Source of the DNA: Methylobacterium sp. FF17
GTDB taxonomy: Bacteria > Pseudomonadota > Alphaproteobacteria > Rhizobiales > Beijerinckiaceae
DNA: 64,000 nt
Direction: 5' to 3'
NCBI RefSeq assembly: GCF_025813715.1
Contig: NZ_CP107532.1
Location: 620,001-684,000, forward strand
Shown: one piece after another, positions 45,488 through 55,326 of the stretch
Layout: the number at the start of each line of letters is the position of its first letter
How positions within the stretch are numbered: the stretch's first letter is position 1
The notes under the pieces: model-generated
The model's database searches: none
The model's input: only the letters and a program-made list of their open reading frames with translations
Told to the model about the DNA's origin: nothing
Made by a program: the position numbers and the translations under genes

Positions 45488-46027
45488 ATGCCCCGCCTGT
45501 TCACCGGTCTCGAGGTCCCGCCCGACGTCGCACAGGCGCTCGCCTTGAAGCAGGGTGCCCTGCGCAAGAGCCGCTGGATCGCGCCTGCGGACTACCACAT
45601 CACCCTGCGCTTCCTCGGGGATGTCGAGGTGCCGGTGGCCGAGGCTTTGCAGGCAGGACTCGCCGAGGCGAAGGCGCGGCCGCCCTTCACGATCACCCTC
45701 GACGGCCTGCGCTGCTTCGGCGGCAACAAGCCCCACACCATCTACGCCTCGGTGGCGACGAACCCCGAACTCGCGGAGCTGAAGGAGGAGCACGAGCAGA
45801 TCGCGCGCCGGGCCGGAGTCGGGCCGGAAGTGCGGAAGTTCGCGCCGCACGTGACCCTCGCACGCCTCAGCCGCGGCTCGGAGCCCCCGGCCGTCGCGGC
45901 CTATCTCGGTGACAGCGGCCTGTTCACGCCCCTGTCCTTCCGCGTGGAGCGAGTGGTGCTGTTCTCGGGTCGGGAATCGACGGGGGGCGGCCCCTACGTC
46001 GTCGAGGCGGCCTATCCCCTGACCTAG
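45488..46027 (+). CDS. thpR: RNA 2',3'-cyclic phosphodiesterase (ThpR, 2H family)
   Basis: The 179-residue product is a 2H phosphoesterase with the two catalytic HxTx motifs HITL at residue 37 and HVTL at residue 121. It matches ThpR/LigT in length. Family enzymes open 2',3'-cyclic phosphates on RNA and may ligate tRNA halves in vitro. It starts 71 bp after tesA on the same strand. The frame beginning at 44756 overlaps tesA and is not used. Confidence 0.93.
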   Translation: MPRLFTGLEVPPDVAQALALKQGALRKSRWIAPADYHITLRFLGDVEVPVAEALQAGLAEAKARPPFTITLDGLRCFGGNKPHTIYASVATNPELAELKEEHEQIARRAGVGPEVRKFAPHVTLARLSRGSEPPAVAAYLGDSGLFTPLSFRVERVVLFSGRESTGGGPYVVEAAYPLT

Positions 46028-46074
46028 AGCCGCCAGCCTCGTCACGACGGGTCCTCGCCGCGTCGGAATGCACC

Positions 46075-47100
46075 CTAGAGGCGGCGCAGCGCCACCGTCT
46101 CGATCCGGTGACTCGCGCCCTTGGCCAGGATCAGGCTCGCGCGCTGGCGCGTCGGCAGGATGTTGTCGCGCAGGTTCGGCAGGTTGATCGTGGTCCAGAG
46201 GGTGTCGGCGATCGCGATGGCCTCGGCCTCGGTGACCTCCGCGTAGCGGCGGAAATAGGAGAGCGGGTCTCGGAAGGCCGTCTGGCGCAGGCGCAGGAAA
46301 CGGTTGACGTACCAACGATGCAGATCGTCCTCGTGCCCGTCGAGGTAGATCGAGAAGTCGAAGAAGTCGGAGACGAACGGGATCGCGGTCCCGTCGCGCG
46401 GCAGGCGGGCGGGCTGGAGGACGTTGAGCCCCTCCACGATGAGGATGTCGGGGGATTCGATGATCCGCTCCTCGCCCGGCATCACGTCGTAGACGAGGTG
46501 CGAGTAGAGCGGCGCGGCCACCCGTTTCTTGCCGGCCTTGATGTCGGTGAGGAAGCGCAGCAGCGCGGCCGTGTCGTAGCTCTCGGGAAACCCCTTCCGC
46601 TCCATGGCGCCCATGCGGCGAAGTTCGGCGTTCGGCAGTAGGAAGCCGTCGGTGGTCACCAGGTCCACCTTCGGCGTGTTGGGCCAGCGGGCGAGCAGGG
46701 CTGCGAGCACCCGGGCCGAGGTGGACTTGCCCACCGCGACGGAACCGGCGAGCCCGATGATGTAGGGGACCTTGGTCTCGTGCTCGCCGAGGAGGAAGCG
46801 CTGGGTCGCCTTGAAGAGGCCTTGCGTCGCCGCGACGTAGAGCGAGAGCAGCCGCGACAGAGGCAGGTAGATCGCCTCGACCTCCTCGACGGAAATCGGG
46901 TCGTTCAGCGATTGCAGCCGCGCGACCTCTTCGGCCGCCAGGGTCAGGGGCGTGTCGGCCCGCAGCTGGGCCCATTCCTCGCGGGTGAACAGACGATAGG
47001 GGGACAGACGCTCCGGGCCCTGCCCCGTCACCGGGTCCTGTCCTTCGGCGGACGCACGGAGCGTCGGCACCGCCGTCACGATGGACGTTTCCGCGTTCAC
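46075..47100 (-). CDS. coaA: Pantothenate kinase (type I)
   Basis: CoaA phosphorylates pantothenate, the first and usually regulated step of CoA synthesis. The 341-residue protein has the P-loop [17 protein letters not shown] and the type I conserved segment [12 protein letters not shown] region of about 45 residues before [13 protein letters not shown] is variable. The start is GTG (47098-47100), overlapping the hisE stop by three bases (GTGA). Placement downstream of hisE is typical of Rhizobiales. Confidence 0.95.
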   Translation of the reverse strand: MNAETSIVTAVPTLRASAEGQDPVTGQGPERLSPYRLFTREEWAQLRADTPLTLAAEEVARLQSLNDPISVEEVEAIYLPLSRLLSLYVAATQGLFKATQRFLLGEHETKVPYIIGLAGSVAVGKSTSARVLAALLARWPNTPKVDLVTTDGFLLPNAELRRMGAMERKGFPESYDTAALLRFLTDIKAGKKRVAAPLYSHLVYDVMPGEERIIESPDILIVEGLNVLQPARLPRDGTAIPFVSDFFDFSIYLDGHEDDLHRWYVNRFLRLRQTAFRDPLSYFRRYAEVTEAEAIAIADTLWTTINLPNLRDNILPTRQRASLILAKGASHRIETVALRRL

Positions 47101-47420
47101 GCAGGCCCCCGGGCCGCTTTCTCGGCGATGCCGCTCTGGGCGGTGCGTCGCTCCAGTTCGGCCAGCACCTCGTCGAGGCCGACGCCCCCGCCGCGCAGCA
47201 CGACGAGGAGGTGGTAGAGCACGTCGGCCGCTTCGCTCACCAGGCCGGCCCGGTCGCCCTGTACGGCGGCGATGGCGGCCTCAACCGCCTCTTCGCCGAG
47301 CTTCTTCGCGGGCTTGGCCGGGCCGCCCGCGAGGAGCTTCGCGGTGTAGGAGGTCTCGGGCGAGGCGGCGGCTCGTTCGGCCACGAGGGCTTCGAGGTCG
47401 CTCAGGGTGAACTGGGTCAT
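47097..47420 (-). CDS. hisE: Phosphoribosyl-ATP pyrophosphatase
   Basis: HisE hydrolyses phosphoribosyl-ATP to phosphoribosyl-AMP in the second step of histidine synthesis. The 107-residue all-alpha protein carries the MazG-like motifs [13 protein letters not shown] and [13 protein letters not shown] with the metal-binding Glu/Asp. It is a separate gene here, not fused to hisI. It follows hisF with a 95-bp spacer and overlaps coaA. Confidence 0.95.
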   Translation of the reverse strand: MTQFTLSDLEALVAERAAASPETSYTAKLLAGGPAKPAKKLGEEAVEAAIAAVQGDRAGLVSEAADVLYHLLVVLRGGGVGLDEVLAELERRTAQSGIAEKAARGPA

Positions 47421-47515
47421 CTAATCCTGGATCCCGGCGAACCGGACTTATCGTGCCATGCCCCTGAGCAGTGCGGCACGATGGTCGATGACGCAAGGGC
47501 TCGGGGTGACAGGCT

Positions 47516-48292
47516 CTAGCGATCGAGACGCATCGAAAGGCCGGCCGCCGCCATGTGGGCCTTGGCCTCGGACACGGTGTGCTGCCCGAAATGGAAGATC
47601 GAGGCCGCGAGCACGGCGCTCGCACCGCCGTCGCGCACGCCCGCCACCAGATCGTCGAGCCCACCGACGCCGCCCGAGGCGATGACCGGCACCGAGACGG
47701 CGTCCGTGATCGCCCGCGTCAGGGCGAGGTCGTAGCCGGAGCGCATACCGTCGCGGTCCATCGAGGTCACGAGCAACTCGCCGGCCCCGCGCTCCGTCAC
47801 AGTGCGGGCAAAGGCGATGGCGTCGAGGCCGGTGGGCTTGCGGCCGCCATGGGTGAAGATCTGCCACGCCGCAGGCTCGTTCGGCCTGGACGTGCGCTTG
47901 GCGTCGATCGCCACGACGATGCACTGGCTGCCGTACTTTTCCGCGCCCCGGGCCACGAAATCCGGGTCGTTCACGGCCGCCGTGTTGATCGAGACCTTGT
48001 CGGCGCCCGCGAGCAGCAGCGTCCGAATGTCGGCCACGGTGCGGATGCCGCCGCCGACCGTCAGGGGCATGAAGCAGGCTTCCGCCGTGCGGCTCACGAC
48101 ATCGAGCAGCGTGCCGCGGTCCTCGTGGCTCGCGGTGATGTCGAGGAAGCAGAGTTCGTCGGCACCCGCCGCGTCATAGGCCTTGGCCGCCTCCACCGGA
48201 TCGCCGGCGTCGCGCAACTCGAGGAACTGCACGCCCTTGACGACGCGGCCGTCCTTCACGTCGAGGCAGGGGATGATTCGGGTCTTGAGCAC
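47516..48292 (-). CDS. hisF: Imidazole glycerol phosphate synthase subunit HisF
   Basis: HisF is the cyclase subunit of IGP synthase. It uses ammonia from HisH to close the imidazole ring. The 258-residue TIM barrel begins [20 protein letters not shown], with the catalytic Asp in LDVKDG, and retains [10 protein letters not shown] and the second catalytic Asp in SMDRDG. The start is GTG at 48292, 18 bp after hisA. Confidence 0.96.
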   Translation of the reverse strand: MLKTRIIPCLDVKDGRVVKGVQFLELRDAGDPVEAAKAYDAAGADELCFLDITASHEDRGTLLDVVSRTAEACFMPLTVGGGIRTVADIRTLLLAGADKVSINTAAVNDPDFVARGAEKYGSQCIVVAIDAKRTSRPNEPAAWQIFTHGGRKPTGLDAIAFARTVTERGAGELLVTSMDRDGMRSGYDLALTRAITDAVSVPVIASGGVGGLDDLVAGVRDGGASAVLAASIFHFGQHTVSEAKAHMAAAGLSMRLDR

Positions 48293-48310
48293 GGGCGGCC
48301 TCGATACGGG

Positions 48311-49069
48311 TCAGGCCGCCGGGGCAGCGTCGGGCGCACCGGTGGCACGCCGGATCGCGTCCAGGGCCTCGCGCGGGTCGATGCGGCCGTCATACAGCGC
48401 GCGGCCCGTGATGGCGCCGGCGAGGAGCGCGCAGTCGGGCTCCAGGATGCGATGCACATCCGCGATGGAGGCGAGGCCCCCCGAGGCGATGACCGGAATG
48501 GTCACGGCGCGGGCGAGCCCGAGGGTCATCTCGATGTTGAGACCCTTCAGGATGCCGTCGCGGGCGATGTCCGTGTAGATGATGGCGGCCACACCGGCGT
48601 CTTCGAAGCGGCGGCCCAGCTCTTCCGCCGTCATGCTGGAGGTCGTGGCCCAACCCTCGACGGCGACGCGGCCGTCCTTGGCGTCGATCCCCACCGCGAT
48701 CTTGCCGGGATGGCGACGCGCAGCCTCGCGCACGAAGGCGGGGTCCCGCACGGCGGCCGTGCCGATGATGACCCGGCTGACCCCCTTGGCGAGCCAGGAT
48801 TCCAGGGTGCGCATCTCGCGGATGCCGCCGCCGAGCTGCACCGGCAGCCTGGTCCGGGCCAGGATCGCGTCGACGGCGTCGGCATTCATCGGCGCGCCCG
48901 CGAAGGCGCCGTCGAGGTCGACCACGTGCAGCCAGGAGAACCCCTGCTCCTCGAAGACCGCCGCCTGGGCGGCCGGATCGTCGCTGAACACGATCGCCTG
49001 GGCCATGTCGCCCTGAACGAGACGGACGCAGCGTCCTTCCTTGAGATCGATGGCCGGGAACAGGATCAC
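48311..49069 (-). CDS. hisA: ProFAR isomerase HisA
   Basis: HisA isomerises ProFAR to PRFAR. It is a 252-residue TIM barrel paralogous to HisF. The N-terminus [20 protein letters not shown] carries the catalytic base Asp in AIDLKEG, and the second catalytic Asp lies in YTDIARDG. The start codon is GTG at 49069. It lies 48 bp after hisH. Confidence 0.96.
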   Translation of the reverse strand: MILFPAIDLKEGRCVRLVQGDMAQAIVFSDDPAAQAAVFEEQGFSWLHVVDLDGAFAGAPMNADAVDAILARTRLPVQLGGGIREMRTLESWLAKGVSRVIIGTAAVRDPAFVREAARRHPGKIAVGIDAKDGRVAVEGWATTSSMTAEELGRRFEDAGVAAIIYTDIARDGILKGLNIEMTLGLARAVTIPVIASGGLASIADVHRILEPDCALLAGAITGRALYDGRIDPREALDAIRRATGAPDAAPAA

Positions 49070-49117
49070 GCGTCGGTTCGCTTTCGGGTGGGACGGGTCA
49101 TAGGTGGGAGGCGCGCC

Positions 49118-49780
49118 TCAGGGGCGCCAGCGCAGGAAGTTGGCGAGGAGCGCGAGGCCGAGGCGTTGGCTCTTCTCCGGATGGAACTGGGTCCCGGCGA
49201 TGTTGTCGCGCGCCACCATCGCGGTGACCGCGCCGCCGTAATCGCTGTGGGCGACGCGGTCCTCCGGCCGCTCGGGCGTGAGCGCGAAGCTGTGCACGAA
49301 ATAGGCATGCAGGCCACCCTCCCCCGTGGGGATCTCCGCGAGCAGCGCATGCTCGCGATCCACCTCCAGGGTGTTCCAGCCCATATGCGGCACCTTCAGC
49401 GCCGGATCGGACGGCTGGACGGGCCCGACATCGCCCGGGATCCAGCCGAGGCCGGGGGTCGTGTCGTATTCGAGCCCGCGCGTCGCCAGGAGTTGCATGC
49501 CGACGCAGATGCCGAGGAAGGGCCGCGCCCGCTCATGCGCCACGTGGGTCATGGCCTCGACCATGCCGGGCACGGCGTCTAGGCCCCGACGGCAATCGGC
49601 ATAGGCACCCACGCCGGGCAGCACGACGCGATCGGCCTTGGCCACGATCTCGGCGTCGTCCGTCAGCACGATCCGGGTGGCGTCCAGGCCGGACTCACGC
49701 GCCGCGCGCTCGAACGCCTTGGCGGCCGAGTGCAGGTTGCCCGATCCGTAATCGATGATCGCGACGGTCTCGGCGCTCAC
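49118..49780 (-). CDS. hisH: Imidazole glycerol phosphate synthase subunit HisH
   Basis: HisH is the class I glutamine amidotransferase that feeds ammonia to HisF. The 220-residue product has the nucleophile Cys92 in GICVGMQLL and the His-Glu dyad in QFHPEKS. The start is GTG 49780, sharing GTGA with the stop of the DUF2628 gene, so translation is coupled. A longer frame to 50143 is antisense-like sequence inside the DUF2628 gene. Confidence 0.96.
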   Translation of the reverse strand: MSAETVAIIDYGSGNLHSAAKAFERAARESGLDATRIVLTDDAEIVAKADRVVLPGVGAYADCRRGLDAVPGMVEAMTHVAHERARPFLGICVGMQLLATRGLEYDTTPGLGWIPGDVGPVQPSDPALKVPHMGWNTLEVDREHALLAEIPTGEGGLHAYFVHSFALTPERPEDRVAHSDYGGAVTAMVARDNIAGTQFHPEKSQRLGLALLANFLRWRP

Positions 49781-50262
49781 CTCTGGCCCTCGCTGAACGG
49801 AAACATGCCGATGGCCAGATCGCTCGGCGGCACCGAGAGCCCGCCATGGAGGGCGGGGGCCGGACGGACCGTCGCGGTTCCGGCGAGCCAGCGCGCCGCC
49901 GCCTTGAACTCCGCCTCCTCGACGCTGGTCGCCATCACCACGTCCCGCACGGGACGGCCCCTCCGGGCATAGGTCCAACGGCGCAGGCTGGACGCCTCCA
50001 GCCCGATGAGCAGCGAGACGAGGAGCGTGACCACGAACCCGGCCACCGGCGTCAAGCCGAGGAGATGACCGGCGACGGCCGTAAGGACGAGGAGGACGAG
50101 CACGCCGAGACCCGCGAGCCAGAGGCGATGCAGGAAGAACCACAGCGGCCCGTAGGCGAAGGCTGCCCAGGAGAAGCCGTCCGGCACGAGATGCGCGCGT
50201 TCGAGGCCGTGCGCCTCTCCGGCGAGGGCATCGCGATCCAGGTGCAACGTGTAGGTCCGCAT
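49777..50262 (-). CDS. DUF2628 membrane protein inside the his operon
   Basis: The 161-residue protein starts [20 protein letters not shown] and carries the family core [18 protein letters not shown]. Two strong membrane segments follow ([20 protein letters not shown] and [18 protein letters not shown]), then a soluble C-terminal tail. DUF2628 has no known function. It lies 37 bp after hisB and shares four bases with the hisH start, so it is embedded in and co-translated with histidine genes. I infer no enzymatic step for it. Confidence 0.85.
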   Translation of the reverse strand: MRTYTLHLDRDALAGEAHGLERAHLVPDGFSWAAFAYGPLWFFLHRLWLAGLGVLVLLVLTAVAGHLLGLTPVAGFVVTLLVSLLIGLEASSLRRWTYARRGRPVRDVVMATSVEEAEFKAAARWLAGTATVRPAPALHGGLSVPPSDLAIGMFPFSEGQR

Positions 50263-50299
50263 GGCGTGTCGCCTCCTGTCCCCCGCTCGCGCAAGCAAG

Positions 50300-50902
50300 T
50301 CAGAGCGACCCCTTCGTGGACGGAACGCGCCCGCCCTCGCGCGGGTCGATCGACACCGCCTGACGCAGGGCCCGGGCCAACCCCTTGAAGCAGCTCTCGG
50401 CAATGTGGTGGGCGTTGTCACCGTAGAGCGTCTCGACGTGGAGCGTCAGGCCGGCATTCATGGCGAAGGCCTGGAACCACTCACGCACCAGCTCCGTATC
50501 GAACTGCCCGATCTTCTCGACCCGGAACGCGGTCCGGAAGACGAGGAACGGCCGTCCCGAGATGTCGATGGCGACCCGCGTCAGCGTCTCGTCCATGGGC
50601 ATGTGAATATCCGCATAGCGCCGGATCCCCCGCTTGTCGGCGAGCGCCTGCGCGAAGGCCTGACCCAGCGCAATACCGGTATCCTCGACGGTATGGTGGT
50701 GGTCCACGTGCAGGTCGCCGGTGACCTTCACGTCGAGGTCGAAGAGGCCGTGGCGCGCGAACAATTCGAGCATGTGGTCGAAGAACCCGACGCCGGTCGC
50801 GATGTCGGCGCGCCCGGTACCGTCGAGGCCGATCGCGACGTGCACATCGGTTTCCGCCGTCTTGCGGCTGATACTGGCGGCGCGTTGGGCCTCTTGTGTC
50901 AC
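50300..50902 (-). CDS. hisB: Imidazoleglycerol-phosphate dehydratase
   Basis: HisB removes water from IGP. The 200-residue protein contains the manganese-binding histidine motifs [25 protein letters not shown] and [18 protein letters not shown]. It is the monofunctional form without the phosphatase domain. The start is GTG at 50902. It is the first gene of the his run on this strand, 96 bp after mtnP. Confidence 0.96.
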   Translation of the reverse strand: MTQEAQRAASISRKTAETDVHVAIGLDGTGRADIATGVGFFDHMLELFARHGLFDLDVKVTGDLHVDHHHTVEDTGIALGQAFAQALADKRGIRRYADIHMPMDETLTRVAIDISGRPFLVFRTAFRVEKIGQFDTELVREWFQAFAMNAGLTLHVETLYGDNAHHIAESCFKGLARALRQAVSIDPREGGRVPSTKGSL

Positions 50903-50998
50903 TGATCGGTTCCGGCTCTGGGACGAACCCGCCTTCTAGTGCGAAGTCCGCCCCCCGTGAAGGGCGATGCCGGCCGAATCCACCGGCAGGCCGGGTCC

Positions 50999-51874
50999 TC
51001 AGGCGCCGAGCACCCGGCCCGCGACCGCGTCGAGCTTGGCGAGCAGGGCCGGATCGCGCTGGGCGGGGGCGGTCATGATGGCGCCGTCGAGGGCGCGCTC
51101 GGTCCCCGCCGGACAGGCCTCGCGCTCGGCCGGAAAGTCGCGGGCGAGGCGGGCGACGACGCGGGCGGCCTTGTCGGCATTGGCGCGGGCGACCGCCACC
51201 ACGGCGGCGACATCGACCGCATCATGGGTCGGGTGCCAGCAATCGAAATCGGTCACCATCGCGATGGTGGCGTAGGTGATCTCGGCCTCCCGGGCGAGCT
51301 TGGCCTCCGGCATGTTGGTCATGCCGATCACGTCGTAGCCCTGCGCCTTGTAGGTCGTGGATTCGGCGTAGGTCGAGAATTGCGGCCCCTCCATGCAGAC
51401 ATAGGTGCCACCGCGATACACGGTGACGTCTTCGGCCTGTGCCGCCGCCGCGATGCGGGCCTGAAGCGCCGGACCGACCGGGTGCGCCAGCGAGACATGC
51501 GCGACGCAGCCGTTGCCGAAGAAGGAGGAGGCGCGGCCGTGCGTGCGGTCGACGAACTGATCCACCAGCACGAAAAGGCCGGGATGCAGCTCGGCCTTGA
51601 ACGAGCCGCAGGCCGAGAGGGAGACGAGGTCGGTGACGCCGGCCCGCTTCAGGACATCGATATTGGCGCGGTAGTTGATGCCGGACGGTGCATAGCGGTG
51701 CCCGCGTCCGTGCCGGGCCAGGAACACCACCTTGGTCTCGCCGATGCGGCCGATGCGCAGGGCGTCGGAGGGCTCGCCCCAGGGGGAGTCGATCCGCTCC
51801 TCGCGGACATCCTCGAGGCCGGGCAGGTCGTAGACCCCCGAGCCGCCCATCACACCGAGCACCGCTGCCGTCAT
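50999..51874 (-). CDS. mtnP: S-methyl-5'-thioadenosine phosphorylase
   Basis: MtnP splits methylthioadenosine to adenine and methylthioribose-1-phosphate, starting methionine salvage. The 291-residue protein has the phosphate-binding GVMGGSGVYDLPG at the N-terminus. The MTAP motifs ARHGRGHRYAPSGINYRANI and CMEGPQFST, and the specificity loop GMTNMPEA, are present. It lies between petC and hisB on the same strand. No other methionine-salvage gene is in the window. Confidence 0.94.
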   Translation of the reverse strand: MTAAVLGVMGGSGVYDLPGLEDVREERIDSPWGEPSDALRIGRIGETKVVFLARHGRGHRYAPSGINYRANIDVLKRAGVTDLVSLSACGSFKAELHPGLFVLVDQFVDRTHGRASSFFGNGCVAHVSLAHPVGPALQARIAAAAQAEDVTVYRGGTYVCMEGPQFSTYAESTTYKAQGYDVIGMTNMPEAKLAREAEITYATIAMVTDFDCWHPTHDAVDVAAVVAVARANADKAARVVARLARDFPAEREACPAGTERALDGAIMTAPAQRDPALLAKLDAVAGRVLGA

Positions 51875-51959
51875 GCCGTTCTCCCAAAAGGTTCGCGCCG
51901 GTCGCCCCTCCCTGGGGCGCCGGCGCGGGTCGTGTCAACGGAGGCCGGATGGACCCGGC

Positions 51960-52859
51960 TCAGTAGGTCTTGTGCAGCTCGGGCTGGAGGCCGTGAACCT
52001 CGCCGCCAACCTTCGCCCAGACCTTCTTCTTCACGTAGTAGAGCAGGCCCGAGAGCACGAGCAGGAACAGGATCACCCGCAGGCCGAGGGCCTTGCGCGC
52101 CATCATGTGCGGCTCGGCCGTCCAGGCCATGAAGGCGGCGACGTCCTTCGAGTACTGGTCCACCGTCTCGGGGACCACCGGCTCGCCCTTGTCGTTCTTG
52201 GCGTAGGTCACCTGCCCTTCGCTGATGGGCTTGGGCATCGCGATGAGATGACCGGCATAGTACTTGTTGTAGTAGGTGCCCGACGGGATCTCCTTGCCGC
52301 CCGGCGGATCCTCATAGCCGTTCAGGAGCGCGTGGATGTAATCCACGCCCTGCTCGGAATACCCGACGAAGGGCAGAGCATCGATCACGAAGAGCGGAAA
52401 TCCGCGCTCGTAGGTGCGGGCCTTGGCCAGCACGGAGAAGTCCGGCGGTGCCTTGCCGCCGTTGGCTGCGGCGGCCGCCTTCTCGTTCGGGAACGGCGAC
52501 GGGAAGGCATCGGCGGCGCGCGCGGGACGGTCGACATCCTCGCCCGAGTCGTTCTGCTCCTTCACCTTGTACTGGGCGGCGAGCTCCTTCACCTGACCGG
52601 TGCTGAAGCCGGGGCCGCCGGCCTCGGCAAGGTTGCGGAAGCGCACGAGGCTCATCCCGTGGCAGCTGGAGCAGACCTCCTTGTAGACCTGGAAGCCACG
52701 CTGAAGCTGAGCCTGGTCGAAGCGACCGAAGATGCCGGCGAAGCTCCACTTCTCGCGGGGCGGATGAGGGGTACCCTCATCCGCCGACGCGGCGGTGACG
52801 CTCATGACGGCCGCGAGCAGGGACGCGGCGAGGAGGCGGGTGGTTTTCATGGTGCTCAA
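51960..52859 (-). CDS. petC: Cytochrome c1 of the bc1 complex
   Basis: Cytochrome c1 carries electrons from the Rieske protein to soluble cytochrome c. The 299-residue precursor has a signal peptide (residues 1-26), the haem c site CSSCH at 63-67, and an axial Met in the later part. One C-terminal membrane anchor is visible (LGLRVILFLLVLSGLLYYVK). It is encoded as a separate gene, not fused to cytochrome b. It starts 13 bp after petB. A second ATG at 52850 could be the start. Confidence 0.96.
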   Translation of the reverse strand: MSTMKTTRLLAASLLAAVMSVTAASADEGTPHPPREKWSFAGIFGRFDQAQLQRGFQVYKEVCSSCHGMSLVRFRNLAEAGGPGFSTGQVKELAAQYKVKEQNDSGEDVDRPARAADAFPSPFPNEKAAAAANGGKAPPDFSVLAKARTYERGFPLFVIDALPFVGYSEQGVDYIHALLNGYEDPPGGKEIPSGTYYNKYYAGHLIAMPKPISEGQVTYAKNDKGEPVVPETVDQYSKDVAAFMAWTAEPHMMARKALGLRVILFLLVLSGLLYYVKKKVWAKVGGEVHGLQPELHKTY

Positions 52860-52872
52860 AAGTCCCCTGCCC

Positions 52873-54159
52873 TCAACCCTTGGACGACGGTGCCGCAGCG
52901 GCGCCGACCGGCATGCCGGATCCGCTCACCTGCTTGCCCGGTCCCGTCACGGTCTCGAGGATCGAGCCCGGCAGGGCCTTGGGCGTTTCGAACAGGCCCA
53001 CCAGCGGCATCACCAGCAGGAAGTGCAGGAAGTAATAGGCCGTGCAGATGCGGGCGGCGATGACGTAGCCCCCTTCCGGCGGCTTGGCGCCGAGCCAGCC
53101 CAGCAGCACGCAGACCACGACGAAGAGCCAGAAGAACTGACGGTAGATCGGTCGGTAGTTGCAGGAACGCACGCGGGAGGTGTCGAGCCAGGGCGCGAGC
53201 GCCAGGATCAGCACGGCGCTGAACATCAGGATGACGCCGCCGAGCTTGTCGGGCACCGCACGCAGGATCGCGTAGAAGGGCAGGAAGTACCATTCCGGCA
53301 CGATGTGCGCGGGCGTGACGGCGGGGTTGGCCGGCACGTAGTTGTCTGCGTGGCCGAGGTAGTTCGGCTGGTAGAAGATCCAGTAGGCGAAGAAGACGAA
53401 GAACACGACCGCGGCGAACACGTCCTTGATGGTCGCGTAGGGCGTGAAGGCGACCGCGTCCTTGCCCGACTTGATCGGGATGCCGGCCGGGTTGTTCTGG
53501 CCAGTCACGTGCAGCGCCCAGACGTGCAGGATCACCACGCCGGTGATCATGAATGGCAGCAGGTAGTGCAGCGAGAAGAAGCGGTTCAGCGTCGGGCTTC
53601 CGACGGAGTAGCCACCCCAGAGCAGGCTCTGGATGGTCTCGCCCACCAGCGGGATCGCGCCCAGGATGCTGGTGATCACGGTCGCACCCCAGAAGCTCAT
53701 CTGGCCCCACGGCAGCGTGTAGCCGAGGAACGCGGTCGCCATCATCAGCAGGTAGATGATCACGCCGAGGATGTAGAGCACCTCACGGGGTGCCTTGTAC
53801 GAGCCGTAGTACAGGTTCCGGAAGATGTGGACATAGACGGCGACGAAGAACATCGACGCGCCGTTGGCGTGCATGTAGCGCAGCAGCCAGCCGTAATTCA
53901 CGTCGCGCATGATGTGCTCGACGGAGTTGAACGCGTTGGCGGCGGACGGGTCGTAGTGCATAGCCAGCCAGATGCCGGTGACGATCTGCGTCACCAGCAT
54001 GGCGATCAGGATGGCACCGAAAGTCCAGAAGTAGTTCAGGTTCCGCGGCACCGGGAACGAAACGAAGGACGAGTGCACCAGCCCGATCAGGGGCAGGCGC
54101 GATTCGAACCACTTCGCCAGCCCGCTCTTGGGAACGTAGGTATTGCCGTGTCCGCTCAT
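52873..54159 (-). CDS. petB: Cytochrome b of the bc1 complex
   Basis: Cytochrome b is the membrane core of complex III with two b haems. The 428-residue protein has eight helices, the Qo-site motif after [16 protein letters not shown], and [13 protein letters not shown] (the PEWY quinol motif). The paired haem-ligating histidines are visible in its helices. Length fits the full-length mitochondrial-type protein. It lies 33 bp after petA. Confidence 0.97.
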   Translation of the reverse strand: MSGHGNTYVPKSGLAKWFESRLPLIGLVHSSFVSFPVPRNLNYFWTFGAILIAMLVTQIVTGIWLAMHYDPSAANAFNSVEHIMRDVNYGWLLRYMHANGASMFFVAVYVHIFRNLYYGSYKAPREVLYILGVIIYLLMMATAFLGYTLPWGQMSFWGATVITSILGAIPLVGETIQSLLWGGYSVGSPTLNRFFSLHYLLPFMITGVVILHVWALHVTGQNNPAGIPIKSGKDAVAFTPYATIKDVFAAVVFFVFFAYWIFYQPNYLGHADNYVPANPAVTPAHIVPEWYFLPFYAILRAVPDKLGGVILMFSAVLILALAPWLDTSRVRSCNYRPIYRQFFWLFVVVCVLLGWLGAKPPEGGYVIAARICTAYYFLHFLLVMPLVGLFETPKALPGSILETVTGPGKQVSGSGMPVGAAAAPSSKG

Positions 54160-54192
54160 GGGGCGACCCCCTCCAAATCCTGTTTCAGGGTG

Positions 54193-54744
54193 TCAGGCGA
54201 CGGCCTTGCCGCCCTCTTCGCCGATCCGGATCTTCGTATCCGTTTCGAAGAGGTAGGGCGGAATCGGCAGGTTCGTCGGGGCTGGGCCCCGACGGACGCG
54301 ACCCGACGTGTCGTAGAGCGAGCCATGGCAAGGGCAGGACCACCCCTCGTACTGGCCCTGGTGCCCGATGGGCACGCAGCCGAGATGGGTGCAGTTGCCG
54401 TAGACGACGAGCCACTTGGCGTGGCCTTCCTTGACGCGGGCCGCATCGGCCTGCGGCTCGATGAGATCGGACATCGGCACGGCGGCTGCTTCCTTGATCT
54501 CCTTCTCCGAACGGTTGCGCACGAAGATCAGCTTGCCGCGCCAGAACACGTTGACGATCTGGCCTTCCTGGATCGGCGTCAGGTCGACTTCGAGGGGTGC
54601 ACCGGCCGCGATGGTCTCGGCGTCGGGCGCCATCGAGGCGACGAAGGGCCAGGCGAGCGCACCGGCACCGACCGCGAGGCCCGCGCCCGTGGCGAGGAAC
54701 ATGAAATCGCGCCGGCTTCCGTCGGGGCCATCAGGGTTCGCCAA
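54193..54744 (-). CDS. petA: Rieske iron-sulfur protein of the bc1 complex
   Basis: The Rieske subunit takes electrons from ubiquinol through its [2Fe-2S] cluster. The 183-residue protein has a twin-arginine signal (GSRRDFMFLAT) and an N-terminal membrane anchor. The cluster ligands are Cys118/His120 in CTHLGC and Cys137/His140 in CPCH; Cys123 and Cys139 form the disulfide. The start is a TTG (54742-54744) with GGAG eight bases upstream and an in-frame stop two codons before it. No in-frame ATG precedes the twin arginines. It leads petA-petB-petC. Confidence 0.95.
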   Translation of the reverse strand: MANPDGPDGSRRDFMFLATGAGLAVGAGALAWPFVASMAPDAETIAAGAPLEVDLTPIQEGQIVNVFWRGKLIFVRNRSEKEIKEAAAVPMSDLIEPQADAARVKEGHAKWLVVYGNCTHLGCVPIGHQGQYEGWSCPCHGSLYDTSGRVRRGPAPTNLPIPPYLFETDTKIRIGEEGGKAVA

Positions 54745-55326
54745 GTGTCAAACTCCAAGCAAGATTGCGCCGGGTGACCGTCGTCCCGCCCTGCGGTGAT
54801 GGCCGGCGGGGACCTTAGAGGCTTTCAAAGGAATGTCAGCCCGGCGGGACGGAAACATCATCCCATTCGCTTGTGCAATGCGACCCGGCGTCACCGGAAG
54901 TCAAGCTGAGACGCCCTGCGGAACCGTGGGTTTCCCGATGTCCCGCCGGGCCGTTGCGGCGGTGCCGCGCACGGTTCCGCCGAGACATGCGTCAGTGCGG
55001 GCGGAGGGCCCGGTCCGGGCGCGCGTCATGCGTTCCCTGCGGAGCGCGGACATCCCGACACCCGCACGAGGGAGCACAATCCTGCAGCCCATGTCGCCTC
55101 CGCCCGCTTCCCTGATCGAACAGATGACGGAAGCGAGGCCGGGGTGAGACCATGGGTGGGGGACGTGACTCTGGCACTGTCCGGTGACATCGTCCCGCAC
55201 GATCGCAGGTTGTGTAGACGGTGTGCCGCACCGGCACCCTGCCGTCTGTGCGCGGTCCCGCGGATCGTTTACTCCCCTGCGGATCAGCTTGGCCCTTGGG
55301 TCGGGCCAGTGCCGCCGAGAGGCTCG
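54745..55326. other. 582-bp divergent region between petA and terC
   Basis: No supported gene lies here. Short frames in it, such as 54833-55147, have no recognisable features. It must contain the promoter of the petABC operon (left side) and of terC (right side). The right part, from about 55210, can form the structured terC leader annotated separately. Confidence 0.55.
55216..55308 (+). promoter_or_regulatory. Structured leader upstream of terC
   Basis: The outer stem AGACGG/CCGTCT (55216-55221 with 55242-55247) encloses a perfect 6-bp hairpin GTGCCG-CAC-CGGCAC (55223-55237). Further downstream, TGGCCC/GGGCCA (55290-55295 with 55303-55308) forms a second hairpin ending 18 bases before the terC ATG. 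TerC-family genes are often preceded by the yybP-ykoY manganese riboswitch. The conserved sequences of that class were not recognised on this strand, so this is left as an unassigned structured leader. Confidence 0.45.

Noticed and set aside
54833..55147. Possible small gene (104 codons) between petA and terC
   Set aside because: No ribosome-binding site, no hydrophobic or conserved pattern, and GC-rich DNA gives such frames by chance.
55268..55280. GGGGAGTA on the minus strand, as in the yybP-ykoY manganese riboswitch
   Set aside because: It is on the opposite strand to terC and more than 500 bp from petA. The other conserved segments of the riboswitch are missing, so it is most likely a chance octamer.
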